A stretch of DNA of 64,000 nucleotides from Branchiostoma floridae (lineage: Eukaryota; Chordata; Leptocardii; Amphioxiformes; Branchiostomatidae), in assembly GCF_000003815.2 (NCBI RefSeq), contig NC_049992.1, positions 9,197,452-9,261,451 of the forward strand, given 5' to 3'. Numbering within the stretch: position 1 is the stretch's first letter; each line of letters begins with the position of its first letter. This document shows, piece after piece, positions 42,638-53,457 of the stretch. Under the pieces are notes generated by a model. That model saw only the letters and a program-made list of their open reading frames with translations. It was not told where the DNA came from and made no database searches. The translations under genes were made by a program, and so were the position numbers.

Positions 42638-43903
42638 CACTCAGCACAAAAAGTTTGGAATACCAACTTCGGTTGATCATATTTATGTTGTTTCTGCATC
42701 AATTTCAATATATTATATATCTATAGAAAGCTTGCATGATTTTCTTTCCAATGGTATCAAACTCATTATCATTGTTAACTCATGGAACATACACTAGGCC
42801 TGCTAACGTGAGTGGGTCACGAAAAAAAAGTGCCCAAATTCCTCCGTTTCTGTTCAAAACTGTATCGTCCGGTTCAACCGTTGTTATGGCCGCGACAATG
42901 ATTCAATCAATCCTTTTATCCCCTAACGTTTGGTATACAGAACATCCAAGTTTCTTTTTAGCATATCTAAGTAGAGTATTTTATGAGTGTAAATTCATGG
43001 AACGAGGACTAGGCCCGCTTACGTACAGGGGGTCCTAAAGATAAAGTGCCAAATTTACCCTACTAAAGTCAATCACTACATTCTGCTCATTTTCTTCCGT
43101 CAGTATTGACTTGTGAATGAAGGCAAGTTGAATAAACAGGACATGTCAATCAAAGCTACTATCACTTTATTCAAGCAAAAAATCTGAACCATGGCAAGAG
43201 GTGATCAATCGAGTGCTAGCCATAAGCCGTAGGAAGGCTATTCCACCCTAAGTCTGTGCTCCAACATCCAATGGTCCTTGCTCTGTGTGGACTGGTGTTG
43301 TAATCTAGCAGAATGGCATTTGGTCCAACATTGAAGCGGTAGAATGTTGCTACTGGATGGAGGATGGTGTCCCTATATGTCACCACATTAATTTGCCTGG
43401 AATGATGACAAGTCTTGTTTACCCTATGGTGGTTATACCGCCCCACACCATGACGCTGACTCCACCACCAAATGCCGAAAGTTACTCTTGCATTGTCAGC
43501 GTGCGGTTCTCCTTGCCGCATCCACGCATTAATTCTGCCATCCAACTATCGAAAGGGCAGATGAACTCTACTCAAGTGTACTAAAACCTTGCATGTTCCG
43601 TATACAAAATGTGAGGTGAAAAGAGGATTGATTGAACAAGTGACACACGCGCCAATAACAACAGGACAATGCAGTGTTGAACAGAAGTAGGGGAATTTGG
43701 GCACTTTTCTTTCGTGACCCACTCACGTAAGCAGGCCTTGTGCTCGTTTTATGTGTTTACAATCATAATAAGTTTGATACTGTACCATAGGAAAGAAAAC
43801 CACATAAGCTTTCTATTGATATATAATACATTGAAATTGATGCATAAATAACGGAAATATGATAAACCAAATATTTGATATTCCAAACTTTTTGTGCCGA
43901 GTG
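42638..43903 (-). mobile_element. decayed Tc1/mariner-like transposon
   Basis: 1,266 bp, flanked by TA on both sides (42636-42637 and 43904-43905). The ends CACTCAGCACAAAAAGTTTG and CAAACTTTTTGTGCCGAGTG lie in imperfect inverted repeats about 200 bp long (AGGCCTGCTAACGTGAGTGG versus CCACTCACGTAAGCAGGCCT). On the minus strand between 43560 and 43216 are Tc1-family transposase remnants: a GGGVSVMVWGGI-type strand, YRDTILHP, and DYNTSPH, corresponding to the second catalytic Asp block. At least one frameshift separates the first part from the rest, and most of the protein is missing, so it is inactive. Confidence 0.88.
43216..43560 (-). pseudogene. Tc1-like transposase fragment, frameshifted
   Basis: Reads toward lower coordinates inside the element at 42638-43903. 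It keeps the VMVWGGI strand (about 43431-43472) and the DYNTSPHRA motif (about 43280-43307), equivalent to the DNAxPH catalytic block of Tc1 DDE transposases. A one-base shift lies just before the GGGV motif. The N-terminal DNA-binding domain and the final acidic residue region are not recognisable. Confidence 0.85.
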
Positions 43904-43956
43904 TATTTTTATCCAACACTGACAAAGTTCTTATACCACTAGCTACTAGTACTGTT

Positions 43957-44118
43957 ACTCTCCACGCAGAGGTATACTCCGACTGTTTTTCTTACGCATT
44001 TTATGCATTTTTCATCGTGGTTTCAGGAGCATTTTGTACCGTTTTCTATCATATCGCCGGTTGGCACTCCTAAAGATACGCCAAAGACAGTCGGATCGGA
44101 ACCTCTGCTTGGAGAGTA
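43957..44118. mobile_element. MITE family B copy
   Basis: ACTCTCCACGCAGAGGTATA and CCGACTG at the left pair with CAGTCGGATCGGAACCTCTG and CTTGGAGAGT at the right. It lies 52 bp beyond the end of the Tc1-like element. Confidence 0.7.
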
Positions 44119-45016
44119 CTGTCACTATAGATTTACAATGAACAAAGAGTTAGAAACTGTCATATACAGTGTTGTTGTATTCTACTTGTAATCGTTCTTT
44201 CGTAATGACTTCACAGCGATTTGCAAAGGGAATGGCAGGTGTGAGGAGAATAGGGGTGAAACAGTCTATCAATTCTGGGGTAAAGGCCCAAGTGATTAAG
44301 CATGTCGTGTGTTAAATATATAGCTTCTTGACAGTAAAGCTTTCAGGATTTTGTTTAATCTATAAACTCAATTTAAAACCATATCCAAGGAAGGAAAAGG
44401 CATAAGCAAGTTAAAGAAGCAAAAGGGGAAAGGGGTGTGCGGAAATACAGACTTGAAATACAATTTTGACAAAAAAGATGTTTAGTTACATATTGTAGTT
44501 TTACTTTATTTGTTTTCAAAAAGTCTTATCCGGAATCCCTCCTATAATTTAAGTCTTGATAATGCTTCTTTGCTGTTTTTGTGAAGACAAAAATACTAGT
44601 AATGTAACGTTAAAGTTATGATTTAAATGACCAGACATAGCGCATGCCTATAAATAGTTGTTGATCGCCATCTAGGTATAGTCGGAGAAAGTGTTCAATC
44701 AATTTACGTATTAACCAATGATCATAATACTGTTGTGATGTGATTTTCCACGCCATGAGGGGATCCATTTTTCAATGACATAATCAAATTAGCCTCCAGC
44801 ATAGCATGAAATCTTCGCCGTTTTCAAAGGTTGACGGAAGACGGGGCCCACGAATTCTATAGTGTTGACTTCTGTATGTTGTATGTTGTACCTTTGCTAA
44901 ATACTACAGAATAGCTGTACCTCGTAGCTGTGTTACATATACATTTAGCACCGAGAAATGGAGAAAAAAGCGTGACTGGTCTTTCTTGCAAAAAAAAGTA
45001 TGCCGATACATTTATT
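44119..45016. other. intergenic, no gene recognised
   Basis: No recognisable feature. Confidence 0.45.
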
Positions 45017-45235
45017 CTAATGGTCATCTGGACATTTATTTGATATCGGTTCTGTCAGTACTGTATCAAACGCTTTCTCGAAATCAATAACCACAAGTAA
45101 AACAAAGCATTGCCCAACGTCGCACATTGACGAAGAAACTGGTTGTCGAATCTGCCTCCCGATAAATGAGTGGGTAAATAAAAGTTTAGTGAGTGAAATA
45201 CGCAAGGCACGGGTTTGAGGACGCTGGTTGTGCGA
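45017..45235 (-). pseudogene. LINE reverse-transcriptase fragment
   Basis: On the minus strand, entering from the gap, a frame ends VVIDFEKAFDTV, then LTEPISN and a stop at 45017. The (I/L)DFEKAFD(T/S)V string is the first catalytic-aspartate block of non-LTR retrotransposon reverse transcriptases. The upstream part lies in the gap or is decayed, and the protein stops about 17 residues after the motif, so this is a dead fragment. The clade cannot be told from so little. Confidence 0.75.
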
Positions 45236-46193
45236 NNNNNNNNNNNNNNNNNNNNNNNNNNNNNNNNNNNNNNNNNNNNNNNNNNNNNNNNNNNNNNNNN
45301 NNNNNNNNNNNNNNNNNNNNNNNNNNNNNNNNNNNNNNNNNNNNNNNNNNNNNNNNNNNNNNNNNNNNNNNNNNNNNNNNNNNNNNNNNNNNNNNNNNNN
45401 NNNNNNNNNNNNNNNNNNNNNNNNNNNNNNNNNNNNNNNNNNNNNNNNNNNNNNNNNNNNNNNNNNNNNNNNNNNNNNNNNNNNNNNNNNNNNNNNNNNN
45501 NNNNNNNNNNNNNNNNNNNNNNNNNNNNNNNNNNNNNNNNNNNNNNNNNNNNNNNNNNNNNNNNNNNNNNNNNNNNNNNNNNNNNNNNNNNNNNNNNNNN
45601 NNNNNNNNNNNNNNNNNNNNNNNNNNNNNNNNNNNNNNNNNNNNNNNNNNNNNNNNNNNNNNNNNNNNNNNNNNNNNNNNNNNNNNNNNNNNNNNNNNNN
45701 NNNNNNNNNNNNNNNNNNNNNNNNNNNNNNNNNNNNNNNNNNNNNNNNNNNNNNNNNNNNNNNNNNNNNNNNNNNNNNNNNNNNNNNNNNNNNNNNNNNN
45801 NNNNNNNNNNNNNNNNNNNNNNNNNNNNNNNNNNNNNNNNNNNNNNNNNNNNNNNNNNNNNNNNNNNNNNNNNNNNNNNNNNNNNNNNNNNNNNNNNNNN
45901 NNNNNNNNNNNNNNNNNNNNNNNNNNNNNNNNNNNNNNNNNNNNNNNNNNNNNNNNNNNNNNNNNNNNNNNNNNNNNNNNNNNNNNNNNNNNNNNNNNNN
46001 NNNNNNNNNNNNNNNNNNNNNNNNNNNNNNNNNNNNNNNNNNNNNNNNNNNNNNNNNNNNNNNNNNNNNNNNNNNNNNNNNNNNNNNNNNNNNNNNNNNN
46101 NNNNNNNNNNNNNNNNNNNNNNNNNNNNNNNNNNNNNNNNNNNNNNNNNNNNNNNNNNNNNNNNNNNNNNNNNNNNNNNNNNNNNNNNNNNNN
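45236..46193. other. assembly gap (958 N)
   Basis: The largest gap in the window. The reverse-transcriptase fragment at its left edge suggests it holds more of a LINE. Confidence 0.95.
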
Positions 46194-46377
46194 AGGTCCG
46201 CGGGGCCGAGTGCATTGAGAGAGCACGGAACAGTACGCGGTACGCAGCACAACTATATCGATTATGTCATAGTGTATCTGACACCATTGCTACTCTGCCA
46301 CCATTGAGTTGCTATGGTTCGCATTGGGTTCAAAAACAACAATGGCGTTGTTTTACAAAGGCCAAAGTTTAACCATT

Positions 46378-46925
46378 GTCACTTGCCTACACAATGACAT
46401 GGTCACTTGACCTCGATGACCGACACTTTGACCTTGCCATCTTGTCTAAGAACCAGGTTGACCTGGCCGATAAGGTTTGATAGAACCTTCTTGACCTGAC
46501 ATATGGTGTAGATGTTGTGACTGTATAAGGTCCAAGGCATCCATCTTGAACGCCATAAAAACATTGCCAACCTTCGCCGACCTTTATCACGACCTTCCTC
46601 ATTTATGAAGAACTTTATAACGAGACCATCTGCTATGGATGGTCACTTTGGCAATGCCATTGTCCTGAGCCCTGACCATCAGTCATGACCAGCACAACGA
46701 AATGGTCAGTTCATTGCTAACCTTTACGATGACCTTGGCATCTTGTGGAGACATTTTCCAAAAACATACCATATGGCATAGAGACAACATTACGAAAGTC
46801 ATTGTACTATGGAACTATAGAACTTGGCCACTACAATGAGGTGGTCAGTTGATAAATGACCACTGTCGTAACCTTGCCCTTTACACGATGGTCATTGCTA
46901 TATTGACCATCTGGTTTCCAGACTT
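46378..46925. repeat. cryptic ATGGTCA/TGACCTTG-rich region
   Basis: Many copies of TGACC, TGGTCA and GACCTTG(C/G)CATCTTG in 550 bp, without a clear fixed period. It looks like a heavily diverged tandem repeat. TGACCT is also the nuclear-receptor half-site AGGTCA in reverse. Confidence 0.5.
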
Positions 46926-46982
46926 AGAGAAAAATAGAATTACTGAATCCCTAAGGTTAACCCCATAGCTAGCCACAGTAAA

Positions 46983-47100
46983 TGGCCGAGTATAGCAAAG
47001 CAAAAGACTCAAGAGGTCACGAGTTCGATTCCCGACATTTCTGGACAGACGTTATGTCCTCGGAACCTTTACCAATTTTCTTTCTCCACACATGTAAAAT
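46983..47100 (+). mobile_element. tRNA-derived SINE head
   Basis: TGGCCGAGTA (46983-46992) fits a Pol III A box of Ser/Leu tRNA type, and AGTTCGATTCC (47022-47032) fits a B box 30 bp further on. The following CCAGACGTTA-like and GTCCTCGG sequence matches the SINE at 2640-2880. It does not fold as a full tRNA. Confidence 0.6.
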
Positions 47101-48138
47101 AGGAACCTGACTTTGGTCGGGGAGCTAAAAGACCGTGGAAGAAGAGGGGTGGGCTCAGACTTCATATGGTCTCAAGAGAGCACAATTGGCGAACAATTTT
47201 CGAATATCTTGGTATAATGAATGAGCATTGCAATCTTTTGAACATTAAACGGACATTTAAAACGACGTGGATACCAGGTGTCAAATTCAAGTTGACATTG
47301 ATAAATTTGTAAATCATTATGAATTTTTGATGTGAAACATTGGACACACAGCTATCTGGATTCAATCATGGAGGACACCATGTGAGGCAGATATTAGCGT
47401 ATATCACAAAAATAGTTGGTGTAATAAACTGATGATATCCATTTTGTGTTGTGATGAACATGGTCTGGCAAAAGTTTTCATAATACACATCCGATGTTAC
47501 AGTGTGAGAGAAAATATGACAACAATCACTATGATAAACAGGAAGTGGGGAATAGTTACATATCCTGATTAATCAACGTCCGCCTAGCTGTTTTGTCTAG
47601 ATGTTGCAACAAATCAGGTAATGAAACCATACACATTTTATACTTTAACATTCCAAAATACAGATTAAAACTAGAGTTCGGGGACCTCATACCTCCACGA
47701 AATATTAATTGCTTTTTTGTGGATGGTATGTATGTTTATAGTCGGTTGTATTTGAGAGTAATGGTTATAAATGTTATGGGAAAGTAGTGGTGTATTTATT
47801 TAATGACACAGAGGATGTCCATCTGATTAGTAATTATTAAAATGTGACACTTAATTGTGTAATGTGCGTTTAAGAGGTCGACGGCATATGGTAGCGTGGT
47901 GTTCCTTAAGCTTGATGTTTGGCATTTAAACTGTCTAAGGTTGTCAGCATTATTGAGGTTCGACTATGTGCCTCAGAGCGGTGTGGTGGGAGGAAGTTGG
48001 GAACTCAGAAAGAAGAAGGGATGTGGCCAACTTTAGTCAGATGGTGAATTGATTTTCCACCAATATGTCATAACATCAGCTGTTCACACGGTACAAAAAT
48101 GAAATGCACACCTTTCCTCTGACAGCCCTACATCAACT
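47101..48138. other. intergenic, no gene recognised
   Basis: No recognisable feature. Confidence 0.45.
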
Positions 48139-48295
48139 NNNNNNNNNNNNNNNNNNNNNNNNNNNNNNNNNNNNNNNNNNNNNNNNNNNNNNNNNNNNNN
48201 NNNNNNNNNNNNNNNNNNNNNNNNNNNNNNNNNNNNNNNNNNNNNNNNNNNNNNNNNNNNNNNNNNNNNNNNNNNNNNNNNNNNNNNNNNNNNNN
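48139..48295. other. assembly gap (157 N)
   Basis: Unknown sequence. Confidence 0.95.
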
Positions 48296-48426
48296 TAATG
48301 ACATTTAATCACCATGTTCACTCAAATAAGCAGTACAGTATGTGAGACATCCATACCTGTTAAGCATTACCGTTAAATGTACCTCAACTTCTTACAATTA
48401 TACTTACGCTTCACATCTCTATGATA

Positions 48427-49137
48427 TCCTAAGCAGACATAAATAAAACTAATTATCATATTAAAAAAACTCGGGGTTCCCCAAACGCTGTCATACAAAT
48501 CACCTCACTATCTGCTTGGAGCTAAGCCCATTAACAAACACTTAAAGCACGATGCCTGTTCCAATATATCGCAGATATAGGGGGGTTTCTGATATTATTA
48601 CATCGATTATAACGACAGATACGGCGCCCAAAATCACATTGATTCGAGCTTTCATCACAGCCCACCAACACAACAAGTATGAAACCAATCCATCCAGCCG
48701 TTCTTGAGTAATCTTGTACACAGACAGAGACACATAACAGAAAATATAACCTCCATGACATTTCATGGAGGTAACTACTGTGCCAACTGTTACAAATATT
48801 TCAAACAGTCCTAAGCAGACATAAATAAAACTACTGGGGGTTCCCCAAACAGCTGTCACCTCACTATCTGCTTGCAGCTAAGCCCATTAACAAACACATA
48901 CAGCACGATGCCTGTACCAATATATCTCAAATATAGGGGTGATTTCTGATATTATTACATCGATTATAACGACAGATACGGCTTCCAAGATCTCATCGAT
49001 TCGAGCTTTCATCACACCCCACCAACACAACAAGTATGAAACCAATCCATCCAGCCGTTCTTGAGTAATCATCTACACAGACAGAGACACATAACAGAAA
49101 ATATAACCTCCATTCCATGACATTTCATGGAGGTAAC
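48427..49137 (+). repeat. tandem duplication, ~382-bp period
   Basis: TCCTAAGCAGACATAAATAA starts at 48427 and again at 48809. Both units share GGGGTTCCCCAAAC, TATCTGCTTGGAGCTAAGCC-like, CCATCCAGCCGTTCTTGAGT and a terminal palindrome ACCTCCATGACATTTCATGG. The start of unit 1 has about 20 bp absent from unit 2. The sequence is probably a non-autonomous element duplicated in tandem. The shared minus-strand frame is not a recognised protein. Confidence 0.85.
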
Positions 49138-49561
49138 AAGACATCTCGAAACCAGGAAATCTATAGTACAACTGAGAAAATGTGGATTATATTGCTGTAC
49201 TTCAGTCAAAATAGCGGGGATTTTTTTAAACATTATGCATACAAAGATAAAAGATGATTTTACATAAGCCATGGTGCATAGATACATATCTAAATTTTAT
49301 ATACCCTTAATTAGCTTATTCCAATGGGAAATAAGCAAGCCAATGTATGCTATCTCTTCCTTGTGATTTTAATGCATAGGAAGTCAGCCGTGCTATGATG
49401 AAATGGCATTTCATTAGAGCATTTTGTTTCTTATCGACATTTCTCAAGTGTTAAGCCGTCCATTAGTTTTATCTTCTACCTCAACAAAATAGAGATCATG
49501 CGGTATATCCACCCTTTATACCGCCCTTACATGCACAAAGTCTCTCACACCACAATAGGCG

Positions 49562-49815
49562 TAAAGGTGCGCTCCAACCGCACTTGCGTCAAGCTTGCGT
49601 CACTGCGGGGGTTCGTTCACTGAAGAGACTGTTTCGTTATTTTCTCCTATTTTTTATAATTCAAATATTGCGTAATACCTAAAAGTATGACTTAGAAGAC
49701 GACAAAATACACAAAAAGAAAGAAAATTCGTTCTTTATTTCTGAAATTTGTAAGTATCTTTCGAACCCCGCAGTGACGCAAGCTTGACACAAATGCGGTG
49801 GGAGCGCACTTTAAA
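49562..49815. mobile_element. MITE family G, copy 1
   Basis: TAAAGGTGCGCTCCAACCGC at the left pairs with GCGGTGGGAGCGCACTTTAA at the right, and CAAGCTTGCGTCACTGCGGG pairs with CCCCGCAGTGACGCAAGCTTG. The interior (AGACGACAAAATACACAAAA) matches the copy at 52735-52993. Confidence 0.85.
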
Positions 49816-50429
49816 GTACAAAGGCTCAAACCTGTTTACAACATTAACACGATTTTTCCGGATCGAAACTCGGTTTCGAGTGTTAAGGGCACCGATATCG
49901 ATATAGGCTGTGTACTACCAAAATAATAAGAGGAGAGTGTGATTTTCTTTTACACAATCCAAGACACATTGAACGGTAGATAGCGCTTGTACAATTGCTC
50001 AGGACACCAAAATATCGGAGTCTTGAAAGCGGGTTCATTTTGTAATAGTCTCCAACGCAGGCGCCTCCCTCGGCCTTTTCTAAAAATTTAGTTGTTAGAC
50101 CGAATGCAGAAAATTCTGTGTAGGTAAAGAAATATAAACTAAAGACGTCTGCACTTAATTCCACAATTGCGATTCAATATCCATTCCACCTGGAGAACAT
50201 GAATATATATTGAAAGATTTTTTCCTCCTTGGTGGTCAGAATTGATAAGATCGGAAATACTGCGTATCCATTTTGTCTATCTGATTGCACAACAAAGATA
50301 AGGATGACCACTATCAACATATCCCTTCCTTTGCATGCCCTATTTTCTGCACCTGTGCAGCTGCAATCTTTACCAAAATATGTGAAACAAAAAGACTTTT
50401 AATTAGTTGTTATGAGCATAAGTTGTTAT

Positions 50430-50745
50430 AGTGGGGTCGTGGGGTGTAACGGAAGGGTTTGGGGACCGTAACCTAGGGGTTCCGGGTTCAAATCCGTACA
50501 CCGGCCTTGTAACATTGGGGGAAAGGCTAGTATTTCACGACTTTCGAGTAACTAGGTAAGGTTAGGGCGGTCCCTCGGATAGAGCGTTGAATGTAGGTCC
50601 CGTGTTTGTTGACATCAACACACCAAGCTCGTAAAAGAACCCATCACACTCATGAAAAGGAGGCCTAGGTGTCCTTCCCGCTGAGTGGGCCAATCACATC
50701 TGTCCGGATATGCAGCTTGTGATTGTGTGTTGCGCTATATGAAAC
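50430..50745 (+). mobile_element. tRNA-derived SINE, near complete
   Basis: The head GTCGTGGGGTGTAACGG (A-box region) and GGTTCAAATCC (B box, 50485-50495) resemble a tRNA gene. The body follows (CCCTCGGATAGAGCGTTGAA, CTCGTAAAAGAACCCATCAC, GTTGCGCTATATG). The 3' half recurs at 23165-23285. Pol III transcription and LINE-driven retroposition are inferred from family knowledge. Confidence 0.7.
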
Positions 50746-50750
50746 TTTAA

Positions 50751-51049
50751 GCTAAGGGCACAACCCGCCGTACGTGAAAATACGTGCTGTCTACGTGCCA
50801 AAACGTGGGCAATCTTTTGGGATCCGTAAGAATCCGACGGATTTTGGAGCACGCAGACACGCCGTAGAACTTTACCTGCAGGCAAAACTTTGTGTGCCAT
50901 CAGGCTGCGGATTCGCCACCCGTACGTGCCAGGACGGGCGACGCGCCTGCCCTGTACAGCCTGAACATTTTCAGAAATACGTGGTGGACGTGGCCTCCCC
51001 CAAAAAAACGTACGGACAAATTGCACGTACGGCGGGTTGTGCCCTTGGC
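50751..51049. mobile_element. MITE family C with target duplication
   Basis: 299 bp. GCTAAGGGCACAACCCGCCG at the left and CGGCGGGTTGTGCCCTTGGC at the right. TTTAA lies directly outside both ends (50746-50750 and 51050-51054), a likely target-site duplication, with TTAA as a shorter alternative. It is inserted right at the 3' end of the SINE at 50430-50745. Confidence 0.85.
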
Positions 51050-51307
51050 TTTAAGCGATTTACAGGGTAAGCAATTTAAAAAGCAAACAGCAGTGCCATG
51101 TGGCCATGCGCTGATGTTGTGAGACGGTGTTGTGCGAGTAATTGTACTGTACATTTTATATTTTATTTTTTAATTCCCTTGTATTAATAGAAATCAACGC
51201 GAGGATTGTGCACACATGTAGGTGTGTAATCAACTGTTATGCTGATTGACGACTTATGAATATATATTTTTATGTGGGCCGGAAAATACATATCCAATAC
51301 ACATTAG

Positions 51308-51340
51308 CAAAAGGAACACACACATACGCACATACACAAG

Positions 51341-51371
<31 letters not shown>

Positions 51372-51372
51372 A
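51308..51372 (+). repeat. (CA)n microsatellite
   Basis: ACACACACATACGCACATAC followed by a CA run. Confidence 0.9.
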
Positions 51373-52469
51373 TATGACATTATCAAATGCGTATCTCAAT
51401 GTATCCTTAATATCACCGTTCAACAAACACCTTGAAAAGTTGAGCCGAAAAGTTTAGGTCATTGCGGGCTGCCTTTCATATATTTATCTATTTATTTCAA
51501 GCAAACCTACATGGGCAGGAAGCTGTAGTCTTCCTGAATTGAGTAAAGTTTAGCACATTTGGCATAAAAACACATAAATATATAAATCTTCGTGGTTTAT
51601 TTTCTCACTACATTTTTATCAGCCCATTTTGTTTCCTGATCCACCGTATTCACGATCAGACAACGAGTTATTGGGTGGTCCGTTTCTGAATGGCGACTCT
51701 TGCCTCAAGCAATGCGGGGCCACATGGCTAGTTTGTCCCGAGCCCAAGCCATCATTGTGTTACACCCGTACCGGTACTTTAAAAGTAACAACTATCAACT
51801 GTAGAATCTATTCGCAATAGATTCGTATCAGTCACATCCTATGGGAGCTTAATTAACAGCCATTTAATTTTACAAACTACCTATTATGCAATTACGTCTA
51901 TTGTTCTAACGAACAATGAGAGAGTATCGTTGGCAATTTGATAGAATCAACACTTGTTAGTTTTAAAGAAAAACTGTGAAAAGTGCCTACCCATGGAATT
52001 ACTTTCAAATCACAAAGGTTATTCAGACAAATTAGTAAAGTATACAAGGTAGTATTCATGTTTGTTTTTTAATGCAGGGAAATGTCAGGAATATAGAGGA
52101 GATGAGTGCTATCTCATGGTTATACACATCATGATTCGTATTTGTCACACCTTCTTTAGGGAGGTACCGGAACTGGTTCACCTGTTCGCACATTATTATC
52201 TTATCATCCAAAAACTCGGCGAAATGAAACGGCTTTTAATTAAACTGAGATGGGCTAGATGTCAATCTATTGTTGATACTTATTTCACTCGTGGCATTGT
52301 GAAGCGATTGAGTTTTTTTTATTATCTTTACCTTCTCCAGTAAGGTTTTGGTTCTTTTTGTGTGTCTGCAAGCACACAGCCCATTCGCTGCGGATACACA
52401 GCTCCTTCGCTAAAACATTTTTTGTACCAGAGGGGCTTCGTACTAAGGTTCTTTATGCAGGGAAAAGGG
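51373..52469. other. intergenic, no gene recognised
   Basis: A 93-codon frame at 52062-52343 lacks any recognisable domain. I do not call it a gene. Confidence 0.45.
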
Positions 52470-52671
52470 TAGCCTCTACCAGGCTCCGCGGATCGGTGAT
52501 CTAATTGTAGAAATTGGACAAATATAGTCAATAGTACGCTAGGCCGACCAGAGGAGTTATTTCCTCACCGCGAACTCTGGCCGGCCGACTCCCCTAGCGT
52601 ACTAAATGTAGTTGACTCTACTTATCCAATTTCTACAACTAGACCAATCCGCGGAGCCTGGTAGAGGCTAC
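52470..52671. mobile_element. MITE family F, complete copy
   Basis: TAGCCTCTACCAGGCTCCGC at the left pairs with GCGGAGCCTGGTAGAGGCTA at the right. Pairing continues through TAGAAATTGGACAAATAT and AGTACGCTAGGCCGACC, giving about 200 bp of near-palindrome. Related or partial copies lie within 60295-60597 and at 61655-61906. Confidence 0.85.
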
Positions 52672-52734
52672 CAGAAGTCTGCGAAGGAGGCTAGACACAT
52701 CAAACATTTGGCACATGCGGGTATCACCATATAC

Positions 52735-52993
52735 GTAAAGGTGCACTCTGGATAACTGGACGTGGGGCACGCTTGCGGCATTGCTTCGTTCGTTCATTGC
52801 GCCACAGTTTTGTTATTTTCTCCGATTTTTTTAATGATTCAGATATTGCGTAAGGCGTAAAAGTATGGCATAGAAGATGACAAAATACACAACAAGCAAG
52901 AAAATTCGTTCTTTATCTCTGAAATCCGTTGAGTATCTTTCGAACCCCGCAATGCCACAAGCCTGCCCCACGTCCGGCGAGAGTGCACCTTTA
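52735..52993. mobile_element. MITE family G, copy 2
   Basis: TAAAGGTGCACTCTGGATAA at the left and CGAGAGTGCACCTTTAA at the right. GCGGCATTGC, CGAACCCCGCAATGCCACAA and the AT-rich centre match copy 1 at 49562-49815. Confidence 0.85.
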
Positions 52994-53457
52994 ACGAATC
53001 GGCTTTTCATTTTCACAGATAAGAGGTGCGACAGGTGTAGATAAAACAGATAAAACTTCAGGTGCAAAAAAACTCATACAGAAGATAAGGAGCATTACAG
53101 ACTCCCAGCTGGACGTGTATTGTTTTAACTTTGACAGATACCATAATGGGTTGATTGGGTCATTTTTGCCACCCACACCTTGAGTTATTAGAGCAAAGAG
53201 AAGACACTCAAAGAGTAATGGAATTGTTTTATGGCAAGGAAAACATTGTTTTACCCTCGTAAATATGTCAATCACTTAACTGAACCGATAACATTTTGTT
53301 GCTCGTTGTGAAGCTTTTCAATTTCACATATTCCATTGTTTAGGGTTAAGAAAACATGACAATGTCAAGGCTATACATTTACAAAGGCGGAGTTAAAAGT
53401 AGCTCTTAACATGCATATATAACACTAAATTTATTGTCTTTTGATTTTAAGCTTTTA

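Noticed and set aside
45017-46372. very long frames across 45.2-46.2 kb on both strands
   Set aside because: They consist almost entirely of N; only the reverse-transcriptase motif at 45017-45235 is real evidence.
50430-50510. possible functional tRNA gene
   Set aside because: A and B boxes are present, but the acceptor and anticodon stems do not form and the sequence continues into a SINE body found elsewhere.
52062-52343. 93-aa frame as a real gene
   Set aside because: No recognisable domain or supporting context.
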